Counted from the stretch's first letter, positions 1-11,068 are shown. The stretch: 64,000 nucleotides of DNA from Paracidovorax konjaci (GCF_900112675.1 NZ_FOMQ01000001.1:248001-312000), one strand, 5' to 3'. Numbers and translations are program-made. The notes: generated from the letters alone by a model not told the origin.

Positions 1-2112
<2,112 letters not shown>

Positions 2113-2324
2113 GTCGCGGGCGGAGGCGGTGGGTGGGGCCCTCTGCCCCCGCTGTCCTCCGTGCGCGTTATCGCCCGCATGCCCGAAGGTTTTGAACAGT
2201 CCGGGGCCGTTCTGCGTCATTTCCCTGGAGCCCCACCGGCTCGCACCGAACCCGCCCGCACCCACGTCGGGGGGAACCGGATTCCGTGGCCCGAGAGCGT
2301 GCCACCTCCAGGAGATCTGTCTGC

Positions 2325-4787
2325 ATGCATGAATCATCTTGTTGCGGTTTGCGTCCGCTGTCCGCGCTGTGCCTGGCCGCACTGACGGCTTGCGGAGGCA
2401 GCACCGGCAATGCCATCGGCGACGCCGCCTCCGGCCGACCGGCCTCCACCTACCAGGCCGAGATCCGCCGCACCGCGATGGGCATTCCCCACATCAAGGC
2501 CGACAGCTGGGGCAGCGCCGGCTTCGGGTACGGCTACGCGCAGGCGCAGGACAACCTGTGCACCATGGCGGACTCCTTCCTGACCTACCGGGGCGAGCGC
2601 TCGCGCCATTTCGGCGGCGACGCGCGGGTGGCCTACGACAGCACGCTCGGCCGCCCGCTCAACATCGAGTCCGACTTCTTCCACCGCCACGTGCTCACGG
2701 CCGATGTGATCCAGCGCATGGCGGCCGCGCAGCCCGAGAAGCTGCGCCAGATGGTGGAAGGCTTTGCCGCCGGCTACAACCGCTATGTGCAGGAGGCCCG
2801 CACGTCCGAAACGGCCCACGCGGCCTGCCGCACCGAACCCTGGGTGCGGCCGATCGACGCGCAGGATCTGTGGCGCCGCATGTTCGCCGCCAACCTCGCC
2901 GGCGGGTACAGCAATTTCGCGGCGGCGATCGCCAATGCCACGCTGCCGCAGCAGGCCCCGTCGCAGGCTGCCGCAGCGCATGCGACCGCGCGCACGGCCG
3001 CCATCGACCCCCGCCTCACGCGCGCACCCGCACTGCAGGTGGGCGGCACGCTCGGCATCGGCAGCAACATGATGGGTTTCGGGTCGGCCGCCACCGGTGA
3101 AGGTACCGCGCTGCTGTTCGGCAATCCGCATTGGTACTGGAAGGGGGCCGACCGCTTCTACCAGGCCCAGATCACGATCCCGGGCGAGCTGGACGTGAGC
3201 GGCGTGTCGTTCCTCGGCATTCCGGTGGTGCTGATCGGCTTCAATGCCGACATCGCCTGGAGCCACACGGTGTCCACCGCACGCAGGTTCGGTCTCTACC
3301 AGCTTCAGCTCGCCGAGGGCGACCGCACCAGCTATCTGCGCGACGGCCGGCGGGTGGCGATGGAGCCCCACACGATCACCGTGCAGAACCGCGGTCCGTC
3401 CGGAGAGCTGGTCGACGTGACGCGCACGCTCTACCAGACGGAAGTCGGGCCCGTGGTGAACCTGGACCGCCTCAATCCGGCGCTGGCCTGGAGCGACACC
3501 ACGGCATTTGCCATCCGCGACATCAATGCCGGGAACTTTCGCAGTTTCCGCATGTGGATGCGCTGGAGCCAGGCGAAATCGCTCGACGAATTCATCGGCA
3601 TCCAGCGCCAGGAGGCGGCGACGCCGTGGGTCAACACCGTGGCGGTGGGCCGCGGCCAGCCCGACGCCTGGTATGCCGATATCGGTGCGGTGCCCAATGT
3701 CAGCGCCGGGCAGATGGCCGCCTGCGCCACGGCGGCCGCCAAGGCCGTCGCGGCGGCGCTTCCCAACGTGCCCTTCCTGGATGGATCGCGCAGCGACTGC
3801 GATTGGCAGAGCGATCCCGATTCGGTACAGGCCGGTGCGTTGGGGCCCCAGCGCATGCCGAGCCAGTTGCGGCCCGATTACGTCGCGAACATGAATGACA
3901 GCTACTGGCTGACCAACGTCCACGCGCCGCTCACGGGGTTTCCCGCCATCTTCGGGCCGGCGGGCACCCAGGCGCAGACCCTGCGCACGCGCCTGGGCCA
4001 CGCCATGGTGCTCGACCGTTTCGCCGGTACCGACGGGTACGCGGGGCGGCTGGCCAACAGCGCAGCGGTGCGGCAGATGGTGCTGGGCAGCCGCGTCTTC
4101 TCGGCAGAGCGGTTCAAGGACGACGCCCTCGGCATCGTGTGTGCGGCGCCGCAAATCGCCCTGAACGGCAGCGACGTGGAGGTGGCTTCCGCATGCGCCG
4201 CGCTGCGCGCCTGGGACAATACAGGCAGCGCCACCGCGCGCGGCTCGCACGTCTGGGACGAGTTCTGGAGGCGCGTGCAGGCGCTGCCGGCCACGCAGCT
4301 GTATGCCGAGGCCTTCGACCCCGCGCGCCCCATCGACACGCCCCGGGGGCTGCGGCCTGCGGCGGCGGGACCTCTGCGGCAAGCCTTCGCCGAGGCGGTC
4401 GCGAAGGTGCGTGCCAGCGGGTTCGCGATGGACGCACCCCGGGGAGAGGTGCTCTATGCCACGCGCGGGGGGCAGAAGATCCCGCTCTACGGCGGCTGCG
4501 GATGGGGCTACTTCATCATCACCTGCTCCGAGAATTCCATCGATCGGGGCGGCTACAGCATGGACGGCCAGCCGCACGGCAACAGCTATCTTCAGGTGGT
4601 GGGTTTTCCGGCAGGGCGCGTGCAGGCCCACACGCTGCTGGCCCACTCGCTCTCGGACGACCCGGCCTCGCCGCACCAGGGCGACTCCACCCGGGCCTAC
4701 GGCGAGCGGCAATGGCTGCGCGTGCCTTTCACGGAGGACGAAATCACCGCAGACGCGGGCTACCGCACGATCACCGTGCGCCCGTAG
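2325..4787 (+). CDS. Penicillin/AHL acylase family lipoprotein
   Basis: Protein of 820 residues. The N-terminus is a lipoprotein signal ending LAALTAC, with Cys23 as the predicted lipidated residue, so the enzyme should be anchored in the cell envelope. The family is the N-terminal-nucleophile penicillin amidases: alpha-chain start EIRRTAMGIPHIKADSWG, nucleophile Ser247 in GTLGIGSNMMG, then FGNPHWYW and NADIAWSHTVS of the beta chain. Family members hydrolyse amides such as acyl-homoserine lactones, aculeacin or beta-lactams and mature by self-cleavage before the Ser. Start 2325 is preceded by AGGAG at 2310-2314; translation from 2286 would add residues that spoil the signal. Quorum-quenching AHL acylase is the likeliest role, but the substrate is not established from sequence. 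Confidence 0.87.
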   Translation: MHESSCCGLRPLSALCLAALTACGGSTGNAIGDAASGRPASTYQAEIRRTAMGIPHIKADSWGSAGFGYGYAQAQDNLCTMADSFLTYRGERSRHFGGDARVAYDSTLGRPLNIESDFFHRHVLTADVIQRMAAAQPEKLRQMVEGFAAGYNRYVQEARTSETAHAACRTEPWVRPIDAQDLWRRMFAANLAGGYSNFAAAIANATLPQQAPSQAAAAHATARTAAIDPRLTRAPALQVGGTLGIGSNMMGFGSAATGEGTALLFGNPHWYWKGADRFYQAQITIPGELDVSGVSFLGIPVVLIGFNADIAWSHTVSTARRFGLYQLQLAEGDRTSYLRDGRRVAMEPHTITVQNRGPSGELVDVTRTLYQTEVGPVVNLDRLNPALAWSDTTAFAIRDINAGNFRSFRMWMRWSQAKSLDEFIGIQRQEAATPWVNTVAVGRGQPDAWYADIGAVPNVSAGQMAACATAAAKAVAAALPNVPFLDGSRSDCDWQSDPDSVQAGALGPQRMPSQLRPDYVANMNDSYWLTNVHAPLTGFPAIFGPAGTQAQTLRTRLGHAMVLDRFAGTDGYAGRLANSAAVRQMVLGSRVFSAERFKDDALGIVCAAPQIALNGSDVEVASACAALRAWDNTGSATARGSHVWDEFWRRVQALPATQLYAEAFDPARPIDTPRGLRPAAAGPLRQAFAEAVAKVRASGFAMDAPRGEVLYATRGGQKIPLYGGCGWGYFIITCSENSIDRGGYSMDGQPHGNSYLQVVGFPAGRVQAHTLLAHSLSDDPASPHQGDSTRAYGERQWLRVPFTEDEITADAGYRTITVRP

Positions 4788-4881
4788 CGCAGGGGCCGGT
4801 TGGGCTGGCGCACAATCGGGAGACCGGCCGTCCCAGCGCCCGTTTCCCGGGCGTTCCGCGCCACCGAATGGAAGCAACACC

Positions 4882-5823
4882 GTGTCCACACCCCGCATTC
4901 CCCTTCTCGTCCTCAATACCCTGTCGCCGCAGCACCAGGCGCAGATCGCCGCGGTCTACGACCTGCACTACGCGCCCCAGCCCAACGACCGCACCCAGGC
5001 CATCGCCGCGCAGGGCGGGCTGTTCCGCGCGGTGCTGACCATCGGCTCGGTCGGGCTGACCGCCCAGGAGATCGAGGCCATGCCGTCGCTCGAGCTCATC
5101 TGCGCATTGGGCGCGGGCTACGAGAACATCGCGCTCGATGCCGCCCGGGCGCGGGGCATCGCGGTGGCCAACGGTGCGGGCACCAACGACGACTGCGTGG
5201 CAGACCATGCCTTCGGGCTGCTGATCTCCATCGTGCGCGGTTTGCGCCCGCTGGACCGGCTTTGCCGCGAAGGCGTGTGGCGCGATGCCATCGGCCTGCC
5301 GCCGAACGTTTCGGGCAAGCGCCTGGGCATCTTCGGCCTGGGCACCATCGGCCAGAAGATCGCACGCCGCGCGGCCGGCTTCGACATGCAGATCGGCTAC
5401 CACAACCGCAGCCCCCGCGAGGGCGTGCCCCACACGTATTTCGCCAGCCTGCGCGAACTCGCCGAATGGTGCGACATCCTCGTGTGCGCCACGCCCGGCG
5501 GTCCCGCCACGCGGCATGCGGTGAACACGGAGGTGCTCGACGCCATCGGCCCGCTGGGCTACCTGGTGAATATTGCACGCGGCAGCGTGGTCGATACCGA
5601 GGCGCTGGCGGCCGCGCTGCGCGAGCACCGCATCGCCGGCGCGGGACTGGATGTCTACGAAAGCGAACCGCATCCGCCCGAGGCCCTCATCGGGCTCGAC
5701 AACCTGGTGCTGACACCCCACGTGGCCGGCTGGTCGCCCGAGGCCGTGCAGTCCAGCGTGGACCGCTTCCTCGCGAACGCTGCGGGGCATTTCGCCGGGA
5801 CCGGCGTGGTATCCCCGGTCTGA
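4882..5823 (+). CDS. D-isomer-specific 2-hydroxyacid dehydrogenase
   Basis: Protein of 313 residues, normal for the family. The Rossmann motif GLGTIGQKIARR sits in the middle; the catalytic Arg lies in NIARGSVVD, the Glu in the YESEPHPP region and the His in TPHVAGWSPEA. It should reduce glyoxylate or hydroxypyruvate, or oxidise a D-2-hydroxyacid, with NAD(P)H in the cytosol. I use the GTG at 4882, which starts VSTPRIPLLVLN where homology begins; the frame is open far upstream but that sequence overlaps the acylase gene and is not protein-like. Glyoxylate/hydroxypyruvate reductase (GhrB-like) is the best guess. A strong terminator follows at 5888. Confidence 0.85.
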   Translation: MSTPRIPLLVLNTLSPQHQAQIAAVYDLHYAPQPNDRTQAIAAQGGLFRAVLTIGSVGLTAQEIEAMPSLELICALGAGYENIALDAARARGIAVANGAGTNDDCVADHAFGLLISIVRGLRPLDRLCREGVWRDAIGLPPNVSGKRLGIFGLGTIGQKIARRAAGFDMQIGYHNRSPREGVPHTYFASLRELAEWCDILVCATPGGPATRHAVNTEVLDAIGPLGYLVNIARGSVVDTEALAAALREHRIAGAGLDVYESEPHPPEALIGLDNLVLTPHVAGWSPEAVQSSVDRFLANAAGHFAGTGVVSPV

Positions 5824-5887
5824 AGCGCCTGCGCTGCGCGGGGCCGGCGGGTAGAATCCGCCGGCTTTCGCAAGCGGTTTTTCCGCC

Positions 5888-5921
5888 AAAAGGCTGCTGT
5901 CCCGGCAGCCTTTTCGTTTTT
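5888..5921 (+). terminator. Rho-independent terminator
   Basis: A perfect inverted repeat, AAAAGGCTGC and its complement around a short loop, is followed by TTTTCGTTTTT. It lies 65 bases past the dehydrogenase stop and 30 bases before the BMP-protein start, so the two genes are probably separate transcription units unless read-through occurs. Confidence 0.8.
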
Positions 5922-5950
5922 CAGAGCCCGGGACCATGTAGAGGACCACC

Positions 5951-7048
5951 ATGTACAAAAACCTCGCTGCCGCGCTCGCGGCCGCCTGTCTTTTCCTTTC
6001 CCCCGCCGCGTTCTCGCAGCCAGCCGCATCCGGGGCTTCTCAGCAGCCCGGGCCGGTGAAGGCCGGCTTCGTCTATGTGTCGCCGATCACCGAGGCCGGC
6101 TGGACGCGGCAGCACGAGGAAGGCCGCCGCGCCGTGGAGGCCGCGCTGGGGCCGCAGGTGCGCACCACCTTCGTGGAGAACGTGGCCGAGGGCGCCGATG
6201 CGGAGCGCGTGATCCGCGATCTGGCGGCCACGGGGCACCAGATCATCTTCACACCCAGCTTCGGCTACATGGAGCCCACCCTGAAGGTGGCGCGCGACTT
6301 CCCCGATGTGAAGTTCGAGTCCATCACGGGCTACAAGACCGCGGCCAATGTGGCCACGGCCAACGCGCGCTACTACGAAGGCCGGTACCTCGCCGGGGTG
6401 GCCGCCGGCCGCATGACGCGGTCGCACGTGGCGGGCTTCGTGGCGGGCTTCCCGATTCCCGAGGTGCTGCAGGGCATCAATGCGTTCACGCTGGGCATGC
6501 GCTCGGTGGACCCCAAGGCCACGGTGAAGGTGGTGTGGCTCAACGCCTGGTTCGATCCTCCGAAGGAGCGCGACGCCGCCATGGCGCTCTTCAACGACGG
6601 CGTGGACGTCGTGGCCTTTCACACCGGCTCCACCGCCGTGATGGCGGCAGCGCAGGAGCGGGGCCGCTTCGCCATCGGTTACCACTCCGACATGCGGCAG
6701 GTCGGCCCGGACGCGCAGATCCTGGCCGTCACCCACCAATGGGGTGCCTACTACACGGAGCGTGTGCGCGCCGTGCGCGAGGGCCGCTGGAAGAGCGGCA
6801 ACGTCTGGGGAGGCGTGCGCGAGGGCATGGTGCGTGTGGAAGGCTTCGGCAGCAAGGTGCCCCCCGCCGTGCGGAAGGAAGTGCTGGCCCGGCAGGAGGA
6901 CATCGCGCGCGGCCGCCTGCACCCGTTCCGGGCCGGAGCGTCGCCCGTGCGCGACAACACCGGCCGCGAGGTGATCGCCCCCGGCCGCACGCTGACCGAC
7001 GAGCAGATCCTGCGCATGGACTGGTTCGCCGAGGGCGTGCAGCGATAG
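5951..7048 (+). CDS. BMP family ABC transporter substrate-binding protein
   Basis: Protein of 365 residues with a Sec signal peptide (MYKNLAAALAAACLFLSPAAFS, cleavage near residue 22-23). It then matches the Bmp/PnrA (basic membrane protein) periplasmic-binding family: AGFVYVSPITEAGW at the start of the mature protein, IIFTPSFGYM, and VVAFHTGSTAVM in the second lobe. Members of this family bind nucleosides or purines and feed an ABC importer. RBS GAGGA precedes the ATG by about 6 bases. No permease or ATPase gene follows here, so the transporter is either encoded elsewhere or this protein is an orphan. Nearby adenine and guanine deaminase genes make a purine or nucleoside ligand plausible, by inference. 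Confidence 0.82.
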   Translation: MYKNLAAALAAACLFLSPAAFSQPAASGASQQPGPVKAGFVYVSPITEAGWTRQHEEGRRAVEAALGPQVRTTFVENVAEGADAERVIRDLAATGHQIIFTPSFGYMEPTLKVARDFPDVKFESITGYKTAANVATANARYYEGRYLAGVAAGRMTRSHVAGFVAGFPIPEVLQGINAFTLGMRSVDPKATVKVVWLNAWFDPPKERDAAMALFNDGVDVVAFHTGSTAVMAAAQERGRFAIGYHSDMRQVGPDAQILAVTHQWGAYYTERVRAVREGRWKSGNVWGGVREGMVRVEGFGSKVPPAVRKEVLARQEDIARGRLHPFRAGASPVRDNTGREVIAPGRTLTDEQILRMDWFAEGVQR

Positions 7049-7084
7049 GCGCTGCCCGCGGCCCGCGGCGGAGGCCCTGGGGCG

Positions 7085-7528
7085 TCAGTTGCGTTCGCCT
7101 TCGTTCGGCGCGACATACACCTGCAGCGTGCCCGCGCCGAAGTCCGGCGGACTGATTGCGGCCAGGCTCACCGGGCGGTGGGCCGCCACATCGAATTTCC
7201 ACGCGAAGGTCTTGTCTCCATTGCGGAATGCGATGGTCTGGCCGCATTTCACGTTGAGCGTCCGCGTCTGCGAGGCATCGACTGTGCGCGCTGCATCCGT
7301 TGCGCTCGCGGGCCGGCCCAGGGTGGACTGGCCGCTGGCGTAAGCCGTGCCTTCGACCGCGCCCCCAGAACGGGAGGCGGCGGCCGGGGCGGTACCTGCG
7401 TGGTCGGGGTGAGAGGTGTAGCCCGACTCGGTGGGGACGCTGTGGATGATGCCGCTGGCAAAGCCGGCCGCCGGCAGCAGGGCGGCGCAAGCCAGGGCGG
7501 CAGACAGGGAGTGGCGGATGCTTTTCAT
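7085..7528 (-). CDS. CzcE-like heavy-metal resistance periplasmic protein
   Basis: Protein of 147 residues with an N-terminal Sec signal (MKSIRHSLSAALACAALLPAAGFAS). The mature part ends in a small beta-rich domain, TLNVKCGQTIAFRNGDKTF followed by AWKFDV and LQVYVAPNEG, which resembles the CzcE family of periplasmic copper-binding proteins of Cupriavidus. A single Cys is present. It is transcribed divergently from a response regulator of the metal type, with a strong palindrome between the two starts, which suggests that the two-component system controls it. RBS AGGAG lies ahead of the start. The metal bound is not evident from sequence. Confidence 0.72.
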   Translation of the reverse strand: MKSIRHSLSAALACAALLPAAGFASGIIHSVPTESGYTSHPDHAGTAPAAASRSGGAVEGTAYASGQSTLGRPASATDAARTVDASQTRTLNVKCGQTIAFRNGDKTFAWKFDVAAHRPVSLAAISPPDFGAGTLQVYVAPNEGERN

Positions 7529-7633
7529 GGATGTCGATCTCCTGAAGTGGATGTGGATGAAACGGAAGCCATGTCTTGCGGCGATGGCCTTGGGACAGCA
7601 CCGACTCTAGAAAGGTGTCCCCGACAGGCCGCC

Positions 7634-7667
7634 GCCGCGGAGATGACAAATTCGTCATCTCCGCGGC
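7634..7667. promoter_or_regulatory. Perfect 14-bp-arm palindrome, CopR/CusR-like operator
   Basis: Arms GCCGCGGAGATGAC (7634-7647) and GTCATCTCCGCGGC (7654-7667) are perfect complements around a 6-base spacer. The core ATGACAAATTCGTCAT differs by one base from the CusR/CopR-type box ATGACAA-N2-TTGTCAT. It sits 26 bp before the response-regulator start and about 105 bp before the divergent CzcE-like gene, so it could serve autoregulation and joint control. Function is inferred. Confidence 0.72.
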
Positions 7668-7693
7668 AGTGCGCCCTGGGCACAATCCGGCGC

Positions 7694-8392
7694 ATGAAAC
7701 TGCTGTTGATCGAAGACGAGCCCAAGTTGGCGGAATACCTGCGCAAGGGCCTGGGGGAGGAGGGGTTCGTGGTCGATGTGGCGCACGACGGCGTGGACGG
7801 GCTGCACCGTGCCACCGAATACACGTACGACGCCATCGTGCTGGACCGCATGCTGCCCGGCATCGACGGTATCGCCGTACTGGCTGCCCTGCGCACCGGC
7901 CGGCAGACGCCAGTGCTCATGCTCACGGCCCAGGGCCGGGTGGAAGACCGTGTGCAGGGCCTGCAGGCAGGCGCGGACGACTACCTCGTCAAACCCTTTG
8001 CATTCTCCGAGTTGGTGGCACGGCTGCATGGGCTGCTGCGGCGTGCGCGGGGCATCGCAGCGCCTGCAGAAGCCACGGTGCTGCGCATGGCCGATCTGGA
8101 ACTGGACCTGATCCGCCGCAAGGCGGTGCGCGCCGGGCAGCGGCTGGACCTGACTGCCAAGGAGTTCAACCTGCTGAGCCTGCTGTTGAGGCGCCAGGGC
8201 GAGGTCCTTTCGCGCACCGAACTGGCGGAGCAGGTGTGGGATATGAATTTCGACAGCGAAACCAACGTCGTCGAGGTGGCCGTGCGGCGCTTGCGCGGCA
8301 AGCTCGATCAGCCTTTCGAGCGGCCCCTGCTGCACACGGTGCGCGGCATGGGCTATGTGCTGGAGCCACGGCCCGCGGAAATGCAGCCATGA
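7694..8392 (+). CDS. OmpR/PhoB-family response regulator, heavy-metal type
   Basis: Protein of 232 residues. The receiver domain shows the acidic pair in LLIEDEP, phospho-acceptor Asp51 in IVLDRMLPG, Thr in MLTAQG and Lys100 in DYLVKPF; the C-terminal half is a winged helix with LDLTAKEFNLL and VVEVAVRRLRGK, ending VRGMGYVLE. This is the CzcR/CopR/IrlR/CusR subgroup. It should bind the palindrome just upstream and activate metal-response genes. The stop overlaps the kinase start in ATGA, so the pair is translationally coupled. Start 7694 is preceded by CACAAT only 8 bases upstream and has no clear RBS, which hints at a leaderless or very short-leader message. Confidence 0.92.
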   Translation: MKLLLIEDEPKLAEYLRKGLGEEGFVVDVAHDGVDGLHRATEYTYDAIVLDRMLPGIDGIAVLAALRTGRQTPVLMLTAQGRVEDRVQGLQAGADDYLVKPFAFSELVARLHGLLRRARGIAAPAEATVLRMADLELDLIRRKAVRAGQRLDLTAKEFNLLSLLLRRQGEVLSRTELAEQVWDMNFDSETNVVEVAVRRLRGKLDQPFERPLLHTVRGMGYVLEPRPAEMQP

Positions 8393-9777
8393 CGGCTTCG
8401 CTCGGGGGGGCGCTGTCGCGCTGGCTGGCCGTGCAGACGGTGCTGGGCCTGGGCGTCGTGTGCGCGGCGGTGTACCTCGTCATCGCGCTGACGCTCGCGC
8501 AGCGGCAGGAGGAATCCATCGCCAGCAAGGAGCGGGCGGTGGCCGAGGTGCTGGCAGGGCACCGGCCGGGGCACGATGCGCAGGCAGGCCACATGCTCGA
8601 CGACATGCTGGCAGGGCACGGCGAACTGGCGTTGCGCGTGACCGATGCCCGGGGCGAGGTCGTCTATGTCCGCAATCCGGCACTCCTGTCGTCGCAAGAC
8701 CAGGTCCGCCGCTCGATCGAGGTCAACGGCCCGCCGGAGCGCCCGCATGCCTTCTTCGCCACGCTGGTGCTCGACACCCGCGCCGACGACGCGTTGCTGC
8801 GCCGGCTGGGCTGGACGCTGCTGATCGCCGCGCTGGCCGGAGCGGCAGCCGTGTCGCTCGGGGCTTTCTGGCGGGTCCGGCGCGGCCTTTCGCCGCTGCG
8901 GCAACTGGTCGCACAGACCGCCGGCATCGCGGCCAGGAGCGGCGGCCGGCGCCTGGACGGCTCCGCCCAGCCGACCGAACTGCAGCCGCTGATCGGACAG
9001 TTCAATGCGCTGCTGGACCGCGTTGCCGGCGCCCATGACCAGTTGGAGGCGTTCAACGCCGATGCGGCGCACGAGCTGAATACGCCCCTGGCTACCCTCA
9101 TCAGCAGTTGCGAACTGGCTTTGCGCCGCTCGCGCGGGGAGGAGGAGCTGCGTGAGACGCTGGCGTCCAACCTGGAGGATCTGCGCCGGTTGGCCGGTAT
9201 CGTGGCCGATATGCTGTTCCTCTCGCGGGCCGATCGCGGCACGGCGCTGCGCTGCGAGAGTGTGGCGAGCCTGGCGGCGCTGGCCGGCGAGGTGCTCGAG
9301 TTCCACGAGGCGGCCCTCCAGGAGTCCGGCCTGCGGATCGCCATCGACGGCGACGCGAGCATGGCGGTGGATGCCCGGCTGCTGCGTCGTGCGTTGTCGA
9401 ACCTCGTGGGCAATGCCACTCGCTACGCAGTGCCGGGCTCCGTACTGCAGGTGCGCATAGTGCCGGAGCCCGCTCCTGCAGTTGCCGTCCGGTTGTCGGT
9501 GCGCAACGAGGGCGAGGGCATCGCGGCAGAGCACCTGCCGCGCATCTTCGACCGCTTCTACCGTGCCGACAGCGCACGGCCGCAGGCCGGCCGCCACCAT
9601 GGCCTGGGCTTGTCCATCGTGGCGGCGATTGCACGCATGCACGGCGGCGATGTGTATGCCGTGTCGGACGGTGCGGGCGTGGAAATCGGCCTGCGACTGC
9701 CCGCCGAGCGGCCCGGGCACGGGCATGGGACCGTGTCATCATGGGCCCATGCCCGCGATGCCGTTGCCACCCCCTGA
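8389..9777 (+). CDS. Two-component sensor histidine kinase, heavy-metal type
   Basis: Protein of 462 residues. Transmembrane helices at about 12-35 and 142-163 flank a short periplasmic sensor loop; a HAMP-like segment (RRGLSPLRQLVAQT) follows, then the dimerisation H-box with His228 in AAHELNTPLATL, an N box (LSNLVGNATRYA), and G boxes NEGEGI and GLGLS. The H-box reads HELNTP where most CusS/CzcS relatives have HELRTP. The kinase should sense an envelope signal, probably metal, and phosphorylate the upstream regulator. The C-terminal tail (HGHGT...) is His-containing and overlaps the start of guanine deaminase by 29 bases. Confidence 0.9.
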   Translation: MTASLGGALSRWLAVQTVLGLGVVCAAVYLVIALTLAQRQEESIASKERAVAEVLAGHRPGHDAQAGHMLDDMLAGHGELALRVTDARGEVVYVRNPALLSSQDQVRRSIEVNGPPERPHAFFATLVLDTRADDALLRRLGWTLLIAALAGAAAVSLGAFWRVRRGLSPLRQLVAQTAGIAARSGGRRLDGSAQPTELQPLIGQFNALLDRVAGAHDQLEAFNADAAHELNTPLATLISSCELALRRSRGEEELRETLASNLEDLRRLAGIVADMLFLSRADRGTALRCESVASLAALAGEVLEFHEAALQESGLRIAIDGDASMAVDARLLRRALSNLVGNATRYAVPGSVLQVRIVPEPAPAVAVRLSVRNEGEGIAAEHLPRIFDRFYRADSARPQAGRHHGLGLSIVAAIARMHGGDVYAVSDGAGVEIGLRLPAERPGHGHGTVSSWAHARDAVATP

Positions 9778-11068
9778 ATCCCCTGCCCACCTCTACCGCG
9801 CAGCGCTGCTGCGATTCGATGCCGGCGGCCTGCCCATCTATGACGAACACGGCTTGCTGGCCGTCGGCCCGGACGCTGCCGGCGTGCCGCGCGTGGTCGC
9901 CGCAGGCGCCTGGTCCTCGCTGGCGCCGCGTTTCACCGGCTTGCCGGTCACGCATTTGCCGGACCGCATCATCGCCCCCGGTTTTGTCGACATGCACGTG
10001 CATTTCCCCCAGACCGATGTCATCGGGTCGCCCGCCGAAGGGCTGCTGCCCTGGCTGGAGAACTACACCTTCCCGCACGAATCGCGTTTTGCCGACCCAG
10101 TCTATGCACGTGGCGTGGCCACCGTTTTCATCGACGAACTGCTGCGCAACGGTGTCACCACGGCACTCACCTTCGCCACCTCCCATCCCGCATCGGTGGA
10201 TGCGCTGATGGCGGAGGCCGACGCGCGCGGATTGCGGCTCATCGCCGGCAAGGTGCTGCAGGACCGGCATTCGCCCGATGGCGTGCGCGACAGCACGGAG
10301 CAGTCCCTGTTCGACACCGAGGCGCTGATCCACCGCTGGCACGGCCGCGGCCGCCTGGGGTACGCGATCACCCCGCGTTTCGCGCCGAGCTGCACCGAGG
10401 CGCAACTGCGCGGCGCGGGTGAATTGGCGGCCCATTACCCGGACGTATGGATCCAGTCCCACGTGGCCGAGAACCGCGACGAGATCCGCTGGGCACGCGA
10501 ACTCTTTCCCGAGGCCCGCAGCTATCTTTCGATCTACGGCGGCTTCGGACTGCTGCGCGAACGGGCGGTGTATGCGCATTGCATCCACTTCGACGACGAT
10601 GACCGGGCGCTCATGCGCGACACCGGCACCGTGGCGGCCGTCAGCCCCACCAGCAACCTGTTTCTGGGCAGCGGTTTCTTCGACTACGCGGGGGCCGACC
10701 GGGTGGGGTTCCGCTACGGTCTGGCCAGCGATGTGGGCGGCGGCACCAGCTTCAGCCCGTTCCACACCATGCTCGCGGCCTACTATGTCGGGCGCGAGGG
10801 GCAGACCAAGCCGGGCCTCTCGCTGTCGCCCGGCCACCTGTGGTGGCAGCACACGGCCGGCGCTGCGCAGGCGCTCGGGCTCGAAGGGGTGATCGGCAAT
10901 CTGCAGCCGGGCTGCGAGGCGGATTTCGTGGTGCTGAACCCCCGGGCCACCCCGATGCTGGCACGCAAGGCGGAGCAGGCGTCCAGCTTGGACGAGCTGC
11001 TGTTCGCGATGATCGTGCTGGGCGATGACCGGGTGGTCGAGCGCGCCGTGATCGCAGCGAAGCCATAG
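9749..11068 (+). CDS. guaD: Guanine deaminase
   Basis: Protein of 439 residues, usual length. It hydrolyses guanine to xanthine with a bound metal in purine catabolism. Amidohydrolase motifs: DMHVHFPQTD (metal His pair; the PQTD extension is characteristic of guanine deaminases), the LPWLENYTFP segment, SHVAEN, YAHCIHFDDDD, and SDVGGGTSFS carrying the last metal Asp. Start 9749 or the in-frame ATG at 9758 both lie inside the end of the kinase gene; homology begins at LYRAALLRF, so no later start is available. The overlap puts guaD in the same unit as the two-component system. Together with adenine deaminase and the BMP protein it suggests a purine-use region. Confidence 0.9.
   Translation: MPAMPLPPPESPAHLYRAALLRFDAGGLPIYDEHGLLAVGPDAAGVPRVVAAGAWSSLAPRFTGLPVTHLPDRIIAPGFVDMHVHFPQTDVIGSPAEGLLPWLENYTFPHESRFADPVYARGVATVFIDELLRNGVTTALTFATSHPASVDALMAEADARGLRLIAGKVLQDRHSPDGVRDSTEQSLFDTEALIHRWHGRGRLGYAITPRFAPSCTEAQLRGAGELAAHYPDVWIQSHVAENRDEIRWARELFPEARSYLSIYGGFGLLRERAVYAHCIHFDDDDRALMRDTGTVAAVSPTSNLFLGSGFFDYAGADRVGFRYGLASDVGGGTSFSPFHTMLAAYYVGREGQTKPGLSLSPGHLWWQHTAGAAQALGLEGVIGNLQPGCEADFVVLNPRATPMLARKAEQASSLDELLFAMIVLGDDRVVERAVIAAKP

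Noticed and set aside
2334-4916. An 860-codon frame on the minus strand opposite the acylase gene.
   Set aside because: It mirrors third-position GC of the real gene; composition is Arg/Ala/Gly-rich and no motif is present.
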